NCBI GenBank assembly: GCA_951799405.1
Contig: OX637339.1
Coordinates: forward strand, 5,146,001 to 5,210,000
DNA from: Agapetus fuscipes
Lineage: Eukaryota; Arthropoda; Insecta; Trichoptera; Glossosomatidae
Direction: 5' to 3'
Length of the DNA stretch: 64,000 nt
Shown here: positions 22,902 to 34,016 of the stretch, piece by piece
How the letters are laid out: each line of letters opens with the position of its first letter
Position numbering within the stretch: the stretch's first letter is position 1
Program-made: the position numbers and the translations under genes
The notes under the pieces: model-generated
The model's input: the letters and a program-made list of their open reading frames with translations, nothing else
The model's database searches: none
What the model was told of the DNA's origin: nothing

Positions 22902-23236
22902 GGCGGTGTTATGGCCGAAGGGATGATAGGTCGGTGTTTTGGCCGAGGGGATGATAGGTCGGTGTTATGGCCGAGGGATGAAAGGTCGGTGTTATGGCCG
23001 AGGGGATGATAGGTCGGTGTTATGGCTGAGGGGATGAAAGGTCGGTGTTATGGCCGAGGGGATGATAGGTCGGTGTTATGGCCGAGGGGATGAAAGGTCG
23101 GTGTTATGGCCGAGGGGATGATAGATCGGTGTTATGGCCGAGGGGATGAAAGGTCGGTGTTATGGCCGAGGGCATGATAGGTCGGTGTTATGGCCGAGAG
23201 GATGATAGGTCAGTGTTATGGCCGAGGGGATGATAG
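22902..23236. repeat. 28-bp minisatellite from the SINE-D head (about 12 units)
   Basis: Units of GGTCGGTGTTATGGCCGAGG plus GGATGATA or GGATGAAA. The last unit runs directly into the SINE-D body (GGCCGAGAGGTTCAAG), so the amplified piece is the extreme 5' end of that SINE. Confidence 0.9.
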
Positions 23237-23470
23237 GTCGGTGTTATGGCCGAGAGGTTCAAGTTGCTGATCTTTCAAGCGTATTTGGAATGAAGTAACG
23301 CTGGTTCGATCTTCGTCCTTGCCATTTGACCATAAGTTTGACCCTCGTTCATCATGGGAAATTATTAATTAATAATTCATTAAAATGTACAATAATGAAT
23401 TATTAATTTATGATATTTATACCTGTTTCTGGTCAGGCAGAATAAGTTGGTATTTATTTATCATTTTTTT
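23237..23470 (+). repeat. SINE-D body after the minisatellite
   Basis: GCTGGTTCGATCTTCG B box, CTCGTTCATCATGGG, AATAATGAATTATTAA, CCTGTTTCTGGTCAGGC. Confidence 0.8.
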
Positions 23471-23577
23471 TTACTTTAAAATAAATCGTTCAACAATACT
23501 GGTTGATATTGAAAAAATCATGTAGAATTTCTTGTACTTTAAGCTTTGAAAGGCATTCCCGGTTTAAAAAAAATACT

Positions 23578-23728
23578 CAATCTAATCTAATCTAATCTAA
23601 TCTAAGCTGCAAGGATATATACCATTTAAGATTTATATCAAATGCATTCGCACAAGCAGACATGTATAATTTCGCGCTAACACATGCCGCATGTGGACCT
23701 ACATTATAAGAACTTATCTCAAATGATC
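23578..23728 (-). repeat. RepA tail half
   Basis: Four TAATC tail units, then CTAAGCTGCAAGGATATA, cut after CTCAAATGA. Confidence 0.75.
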
Positions 23729-24006
23729 CCATCCCATCTCATTTAATCCCGGGAAACGTAAGCAATCTATTACACAACACCTCTACATGTGAGTGCAGTG
23801 AACATCAAAGGGACTAAGTACCTGCCATCAAATTACTTTAATAAACCCTCAGTTCAATTGATATAATTTTTCTAGAGATTTCACCGTGAAGAAAATCTCA
23901 TCCAACCTACTAATTCTGCACTTACTATTATAGTTCATTCAACATTCAACTCCCTTGCGTGATACGTTTTTTATGTCATTTTTTAATGATAGTCCTTGAG
24001 CAGCCA

Positions 24007-24246
24007 TCTGTTATCTAAGTTGCAAAGATATATAAAGGTGTAGAATTTATATTGAATGCATGTCCTCAAACATACACTTGTTAGTCCGCGCCTACAAATT
24101 CTGTATGTGTACTTACTCGTACTTACAGTTGAAAAACCAAATCTCAAATGAACATAAACCTTGAAAATTTTGCTGACCTTCCCGAAACAGGGGTGACATT
24201 GGCAAAGTGAATAATTTTTTACAGCAGCCTCATACCTAACTATAGT
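24007..24246 (-). repeat. RepA copy
   Basis: CTAAGTTGCAAAGATATAT to CAGCCTCATACC; the ATGGGTGGT segment is deleted. Confidence 0.75.
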
Positions 24247-24285
24247 CTTTCACTTTTTGAAATACGATTACAGATTTTTTTCGTA

Positions 24286-24505
24286 GTTGAGGCTGACCGC
24301 CATTCTGTAAAAAATGGTTCACTTTACCAATGTCACTCCTGTTTAAGGGAAGGTCAGCAAGAGTTGCAGGGCTAGTGGTCATTTGAGATTGGGTTTATAT
24401 GTTCACATGCCGCATGTTTAAGCGCGAACTTATACGTGTCTGCTTATGGAAATGCATGTTATATAAATCTTAAACGTAAGATATCTTTCTAACTTAGATT
24501 ATGCA
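24286..24505 (+). repeat. RepA copy
   Basis: GAGGCTGACCGCCATTCTG to AACTTAGATTATGC; head-to-head with the preceding copy. Confidence 0.75.
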
Positions 24506-24842
24506 TTTAAATTTTAGCATGCCACTCCTATTTCGGCTTTTCATGCGAAACTGTCACGTAAGAATGATAGCCGGTAGCTGAATAACATTTCCGTAGGAAG
24601 CTAGAACGGTCGGTAATGTGGGAAACCTTTTATATATTTCACAATCTTTTTTCGAGAATATCCAACGAATGTCTATGGAGAAAACCCAAAATTATTTTTT
24701 AAGAATGGAGAGATTCTTTAATTTTAAAAATATTATATTTTCTATGCTGCCATTGTAGATTTATTTAATTTGTGTATTTGTTCTCAGATTTCTCATTCTT
24801 ATATATTTTTAATAAATTCTCATTTCTTGTATACCTACCACT

Positions 24843-24986
24843 ATCTATAATTTGTAATCTAACTTACAAAAATGTATTGACATTAAAGGCTCATATTTGA
24901 TTTATGCCCACAACCAGGCACGCGTAATTTCGCACTTACACATACAAAATAAACCGAACCTCACATGAACATAAACTTTACAACTC
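24843..24986 (-). repeat. RepA tail half, seed of the 80-bp satellite
   Basis: Ends at AACATAAACTTTACAACTC, where a SINE-B is inserted. The missing head half lies beyond the SINE-B and is the sequence amplified at 25293-26412. Confidence 0.7.
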
Positions 24987-25275
24987 GGTCCGTAGTCCAG
25001 TGGTAACACTTCGGACTCGTAAAAGGAAGGTTGTGGGTTCGAATCCCGGCGGAGCACGAAAATATATACCATTTATATTTTCAAATTTGCTCTTCGCTGG
25101 GTTGAAAAATTCATAAAACTTTACCAAAGACAGGTCATCAAAAGCCTTACAGCAACTGGGTTTTGTTTGAGAATTGGTGTTTTCTACAGCGACGACCAAG
25201 CTTGCACAGGGCTCTTGAGGTGTGATACACACATAAACAGCGCTCACCAAATAAATCAGCCTAATTTAATTTAAA
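24987..25275 (+). repeat. SINE-B, complete
   Basis: GGTCCGTAGTCCAGTGG, GGGTTCGAATCCCGG, body to CACCAAATAAATC, short AT tail. Confidence 0.85.
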
Positions 25276-25292
25276 TGATTTTTTAACACCCG

Positions 25293-26412
25293 CTGCCTTT
25301 CCCTACAACCGTGGTGGCATTGACAAAAGTGAACCATGTTTGTACAACATGGCGGGTCAGCTTTACACTAACCTGCCTTTCCCTACAACCGTGGTGGCAT
25401 TGACAAAAGTGAACCATGTTTGTACAACATGGCGGGTCAGCTTTACACTAACCTGCCTTTCCCTACAACCGTGGTGGCATTGACAAAAGTGAACCATGTT
25501 TGTACAACATGGCGGGTCAGCTTTACACTAACCTGCCTTTCCCTACAACCGTGGTGGCATTGACAAAAGTGAACCATGTTTGTACAACATGGCGGGTCAG
25601 CTTTACACTAACCTGCCTTTCCCTACAACCGTGGTGGCATTGACAAAAGTGAACCATGTTTGTACAACATGGCGGGTCAGCTTTACACTAACCTGCCTTT
25701 CCCTACAACCGTGGTGGCATTGACAAAAGTGAACCATGTTTGTACAACATGGCGGGTCAGCTTTACACTAACCTGCCTTTCCCTACAACCGTGGTGGCAT
25801 TGACAAAAGTGAACCATGTTTGTACAACATGGCGGGTCAGCTTTACACTAACCTGCCTTTCCCTACAACCGTGTTGGCATTGACAAAAGTGAACCATGTT
25901 TGTACAACATGGCGGGTCAGCTTTACACTAACCTGCCTTTCCCTACAACCGTGGTGGCATTGACAAAAGTGAACCATGTTTGTACAACATGGCGGGTCAG
26001 CTTTACACTAACCTGCCTTTCCCTACAACCGTGGTGGCATTGACAAAAGTGAACCATGTTTGTACAACATGGCGGGTCAGCTTTACACTAACCTGCCTTT
26101 CCCTACAACCGTGGTGGCATTGACAAAAGTGAACCATGTTTGTACAACATGGCGGGTCAGCTTTACACTAACCTGCCTTTCCCTACAACCGTGGTGGCAT
26201 TGACAAAAGTGAACCATGTTTGTACAACATGGCGGGTCAGCTTTACACTAACCTGCCTTTCCCTACAACCGTGGTGGCATTGACAAAAGTGAACCATGTT
26301 TGTACAACATGGCGGGTCAGCTTTACACTAACCTGCCTTTCCCTACAACCGTGGTGGCATTGACAAAAGTGAACCATGTTTGTACAACATGGCGGGTCAG
26401 CTTTACACTAAC
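25293..26412. repeat. 80-bp satellite, 14 units, derived from the RepA head
   Basis: Fourteen 80-bp units in exact register, starting at 25293, 25373 and so on. The only difference I saw is a G to T at about 25874 in unit 8. Each unit reads (minus-strand RepA orientation) CCTTTCCCTACAACCG, GGTGGCATTGACAAAAGTG, AACCATGTTTGTACAACATG, GCGGGTCAGC, matching RepA's ACCTTCCCTGAAACAGGGG, TGACATTGGCAAAGTGAACC and GGGTGGTCAGCC. No ORF spans the array. Confidence 0.95.
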
Positions 26413-26799
26413 CTATTCGAAAATGTATGGAATATACAACGGCACTTCTAGAGAGTGATTTGTTTTTTTATACATTTTTTCGATTTACGCAATCGAATGG
26501 AGCTTACGCAGTGACGCAGAGTATACTGGGGGTACAGAATATAAAAAAAAAAACAGATGTCAATAACTATGACTTGTAATTTAGCAATCAATAAAAAAAT
26601 AGCCTTAAGATACAGATTGTTGCCTTAATAAAGTTTACCGAAAGGTGACGTCAAAATGGAAAGACCAATCACAGACCTTTTTGAAGTGCGTCAAAAAAAC
26701 AATAGAGCTGACACAAATGAAATTGACAACAACAACAAAAAGTGACGTCACCAAGCCGAGATGCTAGGGAGAAATTAACCAAAACTTTTTTATTGGTTG
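26413..26799. other. Unassigned
   Basis: Contains two GTGACGTCA/GTCACGTC-like CRE palindromes (26646, 26743) with no gene attached. Confidence 0.3.
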
Positions 26800-27055
26800 G
26801 CTGATAGGTTGGTATGAGGTTGCCCACCCATACTGTAAAAAATGGTTCACTTTGCCAATGTCACCCCTGTTTCAGGGAAGGTCGGCAAGAGTTGCAGGGC
26901 TTATGTTCATTTGAGATTGGGGTTTTTATACTGTAGGTCCACATGCGGCATGTGTGAGCGCGAAATTATGCGTGTCTGCTTGTGGGAATGCATTTAAAAT
27001 GAATCTCAAATGATACATATCTTTGCAGCTTAGATTAAGATTTAGATTTTAGATA
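26800..27055 (+). repeat. RepA copy, full length
   Basis: GGTTGGTATGAGGTTGCCC to AGATTAAGATTTAGATTTTAG. Confidence 0.85.
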
Positions 27056-27948
27056 GGACCCTAGTCACATAGACCATATCAACGAGACATCGACATCTAT
27101 ATTTGGAACTCGGTTCCAAGATTCTAATAAGGTTACTAAAATTTGACATCGCAGTGAAGTGACCAATCACAGAGCGTTTTAACCACAATAAAAATGAATT
27201 GATAGACTAGACTGGTTAACCGTTTGCAAATGAGTCTTGGAATTTTCTCATAGTGAATAGGTAAGCATTGAATGTAATTTTTTTTTTTTTATTACTTGGT
27301 GTATATTTAATATCATACAAATTAATATTAATTCAGATCACATAAAAAAATAAGTTATGTTATTTTAATGAACCAAATTGAATAGATATTTAGACCGAAG
27401 CCTACGCGACATACAGCATTATTCACAAAACGTTTAAGCCATAAATGATCCGCGAATCATCGTTTTATTAGATTAAAAAATACTTTAGGCGGCTGATGAG
27501 CCACGAATTGTCTGTTTGAGAATAACAATGATTGAATATCAAAATATAATAGCAAATAAAATAAACAGTCATTGTGATCATTTAAATTTATGTTTTTATT
27601 AATTTGAATAAAAATAATGTTATTTGATAAACGAGGCATTGTCAGAAATTAGTAACTGGATCAAATCATCCATGGGCGACCAATCCATAGAGGCTAATGT
27701 TTGTTGTCGTCAACAAGGGATTAAAAAAAAAAAAAAAAAAATTCAGTTAGTATTTCGTTTAATAGAGTGTGTAATGGTATAGGTATTTCTTTTGTGTATT
27801 GGTTGGTAGCGAAAGCTTACCTTTCATACAAAATTGAAACTTTTCTGTCCCTTGTAAGAAAAGACTGTCAATAGTTTTAATGTTGTTTATTTTAGTTTAA
27901 ATGTCGTTTATTTTATTGATTTTAAAAATGTAATTTGTCATGTATGTT
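27056..27948. other. Unassigned AT-rich stretch
   Basis: A-runs at 27722-27740 and a T-run at 27279; no exon or repeat family recognised. Confidence 0.4.
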
Positions 27949-28215
27949 CCTTGACTTATAGGTTGTTATGCGGCTGACCACCCATACTGTAAAAAAAATT
28001 GGTTCACTTTGCCAATGTCACCCCTGTTTCAGGGAAGGACGGCAAGAGTTGCAAGGCTTATGTTCATTTGAGATTGGGTTTTTATATTGTAGGTCCACAT
28101 GCGGCATGTGTTAGCGCGAAATTATACATATCTGCTTGTGGGAATGCATTTAATATAAATCTTAAATGATATATATATCTTTGCAGCTTAGATTAGATTA
28201 GATTAGATTAGATTG
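27949..28215 (+). repeat. RepA copy, full length
   Basis: TTCCTTGACTTATAGGTTG head, four AGATT tail units; among the best preserved copies. Confidence 0.88.
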
Positions 28216-28526
28216 TCATAAAATGAAATCCGCACATTTGAAAAAAACAAAAACAAAAATGTAAAGTTACACAGCGGGTTGCAAGAGTACAAGGGTAAAA
28301 AATAATACATATTAAGTTTTTTGTTTCTTAGGACTCTTAGGACTCTGTGGCGTGTGAAATGGATACGCCAAATTCAAAAAATTTTTTTTTGCAAAAATCC
28401 CTCCAAGTTTATTATTTAAATCTAGATATTGTTTACGATACGCAATGGCTGAATATATTTTCATTAATTAATCCGAAAAAATATTCTTAATGTCAAAAAA
28501 TCCAAATGGTCCAATATTCCAATCAA

Positions 28527-28648
28527 TCTATAATAATCTATAATCTATAATCTAAGTTGCAAGGATATATTCATTTAAAGCTCTCAGATGTAAGCCCACA
28601 AACCAACAAGTGTAGTTCGCGCTTACAAATGCTGAATGTGTACTTACA
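28527..28648 (-). repeat. RepA tail half
   Basis: ATAATCTATAATCTATAATC tail through TGAATGTGTACTTACAA. Confidence 0.75.
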
Positions 28649-28984
28649 ATCATTTTAATGAATAAAAAAAATATGTCTCTAAATAAGCATGCGGATCGCA
28701 TTGATTTCCAAATTTAAAAACAAAATACCTAAATAATAATTATTGCTTTAAGCTACAGTGGGACGAGTTGGCCCTGACTTAGCGGTCCTACTTACTCCAC
28801 GAAATAATATAAAAGTTTGGCCCAGCCCATAGCGACGCGGCGTGGGAAAATAACGTCCATTATCACTGAATTACTGCAATATCCGCAGACCAAAACTACC
28901 AACATCTACTTCTATTTATCACTTCGGTGAATATCACCTAATCCCAAAATCAACTTATTCATATAATTCACCCAATCTCCTGTT

Positions 28985-29105
28985 ACGTATCACGACGAAT
29001 CGGCCAAAGATAACTCGTCCACAGACAGCTCGTCCATGCGTAAATCGGCCACACCATTTTTTTGTCACAAATAATATAATACGTTCACATACAGCTCCTT
29101 CACAT
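28985..29105. repeat. GGTCA-family repeat fragment
   Basis: CGGCCAAAGATAACTCGTCC and CACAGACAGCTCGTCCATG match the left arm at 13890-13930. Confidence 0.6.
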
Positions 29106-29302
29106 ACAAATTCCTTTCCAAAAAACCTTTGTACTTTACTATTATATATAGCTTTGTGCTTGGTATTGCTTTTCCAGGCCTAGATTGTGGTCCATAGTTT
29201 CTTACTTCTTGCTTCTTTTTTCTCTTTTTTTTAATTTTTCTGTCTTCGTTCTTCTTTCTTACGTTTCTTTACCCACTAAAAGAGAAGCTTATTAAATACA
29301 TT

Positions 29303-29378
29303 CCACTCGCCACATGCGACCCTTTTGGGAAGAACGCGGCAAGAAGTTACGCTATATGTGTAGCTTAGTTGCGTTGTT
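29303..29378 (+). repeat. SINE-C 3' end
   Basis: CTCGCCACATGCGACCC to GTGTAGCTTAGTTGCG. Confidence 0.65.
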
Positions 29379-29379
29379 T

Positions 29380-30205
29380 ATTATTAAAAACGGGGTTCTA
29401 ATTTCCATACATTTTTTGTAAATTTATATATTTGAGTTTATTGCTGTTGAGGCAATACCTTTAAAAGCGTAGAGTTGATGAAGAGTAACTTCCGGTATTA
29501 GTTACCGTGGTCTATTGGAGCTGAAGCTTCGGGATGTTTTGCCCATGTCTGCGATGGGTTTCTTCAGCGTGAGGATGATGTTCTTGATAATGCTGATGAA
29601 ACTGTTATCACATCGAATTATATTGCATTATTATTACTGACAAATGACAAAAGTTTATTGTTAATGGTGTGTGTATTGATTAATTTATTTATTTTCTAGT
29701 GCTTCGTTGGCTTTATCGCCGAAACAAAAAAATCAATTAAAAATTAGTCATTTTATTGTGCTCTAATTTTTATAATAATTCAATAAGAAATTACCTCAAA
29801 AATTGCAAAATAACAATCTTCTAATTGTTAATTTTACGGCTCTTTCATTGTAACAATGCATTTTTTCGCTAGACAATAATTTTCAACCGATCAATCACAT
29901 TTTTTAACAGTTTTAACCAAAACTACCAAAAAGACTCATTCAACAAATCAATCGATTTATTTCATTCATTAAAAAAATCTGTGATATTCCGTCTTTTTCA
30001 TAAAATTTAAGCAAAATTAAAAAAAAGCCTTACTTATTTTTTGTAACCCCATGATCTGTTTTCTTTTATTGAATGGTTATTTATTTTTGTTGTACTTATT
30101 GTTCCAAAATTGCATTCTTTACAAATGATTTCATTTCTTCTTCATCGGGAATATTTTTGTCAAATCATCTGAAATAAAATAGCAAGAATATATTAATTAG
30201 GGCCA
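29380..30205. other. Unassigned apart from hammerhead-like motif 4
   Basis: AT-rich; the 100 bases around 29510-29600 belong to the same retroelement family as 63800 and 44270. Confidence 0.35.
29526..29577 (-). ncRNA. Hammerhead-like motif 4, decayed
   Basis: Minus strand: CTGAAGA (29567 to 29561), perfect stem II strands CCCAT and ATGGG around a 7-base loop, but GAAAC is CAAAAC-like and the triplet is ATC. Family membership is shown by the following AGCTCCAATAGACCACGG. Confidence 0.45.
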
Positions 30206-30441
30206 GTTGCACCAACCTCCAATCAATATTTTATTGAAACATCAAATTTGATTGCTTAGTTCTGGTAAGGACCTCGGTTAAATATTTCTCGAAAGTTGGT
30301 AAAAATGTGATGGAATTTGAACAGGAAATATGATACACATCAGCTGACTTACGTATATGCAATCAATTGTTTGATTTGAAAGGGAGAAATCACACTTAAT
30401 TTTGATTTTCGTCTGATTGGAGTTTGGTGCAACAGGCCCTA
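30206..30441. mobile_element. MITE, uninterrupted copy (AGGGCC TIR family)
   Basis: AGGGCCAGTTGCACCAACCT mirrors TTTGGTGCAACAGGCCCT. The right arm is followed by TA, the left preceded by TA. Confidence 0.75.
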
Positions 30442-30507
30442 ACAATTAAGATTCATATTTTATACGCACTCGCAAGCATCACATGTATGTTATTTCTCGT
30501 TTATAGA

Positions 30508-30730
30508 CGCTGCGTGTAACTCTATGCCCATTCCGCTAGGAGTGGCCAGAGCCTCTGCATATTTTCCTCCATTCTTTCCAATCCTTGCATGCCTCTTTCA
30601 ATTCATTCATATCCACATACAGTTCCTTCACATTTTATATCCAATTCTTTAACAATTTTACCAATCTGATCCAGCCATACTTTTTTCGGTCTTGTCTTTC
30701 CTCTTTTTTTCTCCTTTCACATTTCCGAAT
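30508..30730 (-). pseudogene. LINE C-terminal fragment (GRPRKVW family)
   Basis: Reverse complement matches the 3' part of the element at 20648-21019: GxxRxVW(L)DQI, then NEL, CKD-like, CRGSGHS and a GCGGAATGGGC...GTTACA end, with several indels. Confidence 0.7.
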
Positions 30731-30763
30731 GCTTTAATAGTAAAAACCCAAAAATTCAAATGC

Positions 30764-30871
30764 ACTTGTAACTTGCAACTCTTACCCACCATTTCTGAAA
30801 CACAGATGATATTAGCAAAAGTGAACCAATTTTTACAGTATGGGTGGGCAACCTCTATAAGTCAAGGAAAA
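30764..30871 (-). repeat. RepA head half
   Basis: TGTAACTTGCAACTCTTACC to CCTCTATAAGTCAAGG, beside the LINE fragment at 30508-30730. Confidence 0.7.
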
Positions 30872-31106
30872 TAATAATCTTCAATCCAATAAAAATAAGT
30901 TTAATAATTTAAAGGATATACGAATAGGACGTTGTTAGACTTCATTTATTTCGGGAATCGAAGCATGACCGATTGACGTAGAAATTATCCTTAGGAGAAC
31001 AAAAGAACAATTCTTACTAAACGTAGGTACGATACGTAAATGTACTTAAATTAATTTGTTAGGGTTTTTTTCAGAAAAATAAATTTTAAAGAAAAAAAAT
31101 ATATAT

Positions 31107-31386
31107 TGTTATGAATGTATGGGTTCGTTTGATTGTGTCCCTAGGCGTGTATTCGTGTGTGTGTTTGATAATTATGGTACAATGTCGAAAAAAATCCACT
31201 ATTGAAGTATCTAGCTGATTTCGAATACGCGAGAAGCAGCTATAAAAGCAGTATAAATATGGGCGGCGATATGAGTGATCAGTGTTTCTTGAAAGACTGT
31301 CTCGCGAACATCGATAATAAGAACAGTCAGATTGTGTGAAAAATAAATAATGTAAAATGAATTAAACAGCAATTTCATTCAAAACA
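31107..31386 (+). mobile_element. Candidate solo or 5' LTR
   Basis: Begins TGTTATG, ends AAAACA, contains CTATAAAAGCAG (TATA) and AATAAATAA (polyadenylation) in the right order. TTGGAACC follows as a weak primer-binding candidate. No partner LTR or target duplication was found. Confidence 0.35.
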
Positions 31387-31665
31387 TTGGAACCTTCTTT
31401 ATTTTCTTACTTGATAGTTCATTTTTTGTTTTTGTGATATTTGCAGATTAATTTTATCACTTTTTGGGTATTTGACGAAACATATTTAGTAGAAGACGTT
31501 GTAGAAGAAGTTACATTATTCTCGAATTTTCATTGACTGCGTAGCCAACGTCATCAGGAGGCAGCTTTTTTGCACGATGATTTATTTTGAACTGCAGAAC
31601 TCTTAAAGGGAAATTTTAAGTCAAAGGTGCTAGCATGTGCGAGATGTGTGTCTAAAATAGCCATG

Positions 31666-31745
31666 TTTTTTTTTAAGAAATTCTGTGCGGGAGACTCCCT
31701 AGATTCTAGAGACTCTAGGGGTCTATGACACTTGTTGTATCGCTG
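31666..31745 (-). pseudogene. 3' end of the Jockey/CR1-type LINE
   Basis: Minus-strand copy: T-run at 31666, GGGAGACTCCCTAGATTC, GGGGTCTATGACACTTGTT. Confidence 0.75.
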
Positions 31746-32127
31746 ATCTTCGATAGAGGTGGCAACAAAAGAAGAAGAAGTGCTATCCATTTAAAGAGGT
31801 AAAGGTAAGCGAAGGGTTACAAAAAGTTTAACCCTAAAATTGAGGTATTCAACAGATTGAGTACAGATCGATTTGTTAAATAGCTTTTAGGCTTTAAATG
31901 AAATTTTCTTGAAAAACACTTTCTCCACAATCTGAACTAAGAAAAACACGATGATATGACTATGAGAGTTGTTTAAAATATTTTTAAAACCAATTTCCAG
32001 TTTTCATAAGACATATTGTTACAGTACACATACAAACAATGCTTATAAGAAATGGCCTTTGTTGAAGAAAAAATCATGAATTGTCGTCTTGTCGTTTAAG
32101 ATTTTAGGGGTAAATCGGACCTCTTCA

Positions 32128-32347
32128 TTATCTAATCTAATCTAAGTTGCAAAGATATGTTACATTGGAGATTCACATTACATGCATTTTCACAAGGAGA
32201 CACGTACAACATAAAAAAACAAATCTCAAATGGACATACACCCTGCAACTCTTGCCGACCTTCCCTGAAACAGGGGTGACATTGGCAAAGTGAACCATTT
32301 TTACAGCATGGGTGGTCAGCCGCATACCAACCTATAAGTCAAGGAAA
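32128..32347 (-). repeat. RepA copy
   Basis: ATCTAATCTAATCTAAGTTG to CCTATAAGTCAAGG; 30 bases missing around the CATGCCGCATG palindrome. It lies 250 bases upstream of the 32595 exon. Confidence 0.8.
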
Positions 32348-32594
32348 TATAAATTATACAAACAAAAACCTTCTCTTGTGTGGCAATCGTCGTCTTGTCG
32401 TTTGAGATTTTTGGGGTAATTTTGACCCTCTGATTCTGAACTGCACACACATAGCCATCTCTCGCACGGTTAGGCGATACATTTGTATTGATTTGTTCCG
32501 CATCCCTGATTGTGCTCGGTGCAGGGCGCGGTGTTGAGGTATTAAGGACCTTCCTTCCGGCGCCGACCTCAGTGCGTGGGAAACTGCCGGAAAA

Positions 32595-32654
32595 ATGAAC
32601 GTGCCGCCTGCAAGTAACGGTGCCCAGCCTGTTTCTGGATTTACCCAAAAAAAC
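32595..32654 (+). CDS. Candidate first coding exon, product unrecognised
   Basis: A GC-rich island from about 32510 stands out from AT-rich surroundings. It holds an ATG in a good context (GGAAAAATGA) followed by 20 codons, MNVPPASNGAQPVSGFTQKN, and then a strong 5' splice site (AAC then gtgagc at 32655). The reading frame closes shortly after the donor, as expected of a first coding exon with the intron in phase 0. A TCAGTG initiator-like element lies at about 32570, so the preceding 80 bases may be 5' UTR. The peptide is rich in small and polar residues and I do not recognise the family. Joining it to the acceptor at 44437 gives an early stop, so the ankyrin-like exon at 44438 is not its next exon. 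Splice sites and base composition are seen; gene identity is unknown. Confidence 0.45.
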
Positions 32655-32923
32655 GTGAGCCGATAAATGTAATCTTATATAAAGAAAATCTATTTGATCG
32701 ATAGCCATAGATAAAAAATGAAAATCGATTCTCCCAAATTTTATAGAACCAAAACAAATTTATTTTCACTCGATTTATTAATTTTATTTTAATTTATATA
32801 CACGGCCGTTTTCAGTCTCTCGGTCATCTTTAGGTACAATAAAGTAAAATAAAATGACTTTTAGGTATAAAAAATCAGTTAGGTAAAAATGTCAAGTTAA
32901 TAATATGAAATAAAAGTATTCTA

Positions 32924-33178
32924 GTCTAAATCTAATCTAAATCTAAGCTGCAAAGATATGTATCATTTGAGATTCATATTAAATGCATTCCCACAAGCAG
33001 ACATGCATAATTTCGCGCTTGCACATGCCGAATGTGGACCTACAATATAAAAAACCCAATCTCAAATGAACATAAGCCCTGCAACTCTTGCCGACCTTCC
33101 CTGAAGCAGGGGTGACATTGGCAAAGTGAACCATTTTTTACAGTGTGGGTGGTCAGTCGCATACCAACCTATCAGTCA
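32924..33178 (-). repeat. RepA copy, full length
   Basis: TCTAAATCTAATCTAAATCT tail to CCAACCTATCAGTCAA. Confidence 0.85.
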
Positions 33179-34016
33179 ATTACACAAAATAAGTCATTAA
33201 CATTGTTAACAAATTAATTCAATATAACATTTTAGTAAATAATTATGGTCCTTAGCAACCACAAAATCTCAGCATTATTTTTTATTGGCAACCTGGCCAT
33301 GTCACTTCACTATTTTTTTGTCTTTGTTAATTTTGTTATGACTTTACTGGGGCTATTTTCATTAAACTGTTATTTATTTATTTAAGAAGATTTATTTTTT
33401 ACGATATTGGTTACACAGTACTGTCACTCTACTCCTTCTAGCTACACGTACACACAAACTCATAGTTGATTATGCTAGAAGCAGACACACACACCAGCAA
33501 GCTACGTGCTTAGGCTCATGTCCCCACGAACTCATACGTTCCTAACAATATAATAGACTCTGCATAAATGCTATAAAATAAAGCTCAGTAGAAATATTAC
33601 TCGAAGTGGAATATAAATTAAAGAAATAAAAATATAAAACGTCTCTTGACATTTCGTGCGTGATCTGATAGCAGATCGATGATGATGATTATAATTAGTA
33701 AGTCGGCCTCTTAAACTTGTCTTCAAGACGAATCCAGTTTCTGCAAATAAACAATAATATCACCGCAAGTATAAAATTAACGTTTAAGTCCAAACATACC
33801 GAGAAATGTGGGGAAACTATAACGGCAACTAGAGGAGCTGTTACAGTTTTAATATATTCCTGGGTTTGTGTATAAACGTAATGTTTATAGTATGGGAACA
33901 GAATACTTCGTGCAAAATCTGATCTGCAAATTGCCAATTAAATTCATACAAATCGAACGAAAATCCTTAAGATGTTAACGCGTCCGTTACCATTTTTTTT
34001 TAGATAGATATACTAC
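33179..34016. other. Unassigned, intron-like
   Basis: Low GC, no repeat family, an 80-codon minus frame without support. Confidence 0.35.

Noticed and set aside
25293..26412. CRISPR-like regular array
   Set aside because: Units are contiguous with no unique spacers; it is a satellite in a eukaryote.
26640..26760. CRE-like TGACGTCA pair as a promoter
   Set aside because: No TATA, initiator or exon nearby; short palindromes of this kind occur by chance in a region this size.
32316..32708. 130-codon minus-strand ORF across the 32595 exon
   Set aside because: It runs into a RepA copy and is the shadow of a GC-rich island; the plus strand has better start and splice signals.
32806..32850. Eighth hammerhead-like motif on the minus strand
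   Set aside because: Only CTAAAGATGACC and GAAAAC-like pieces remain; core and stems are too degraded.
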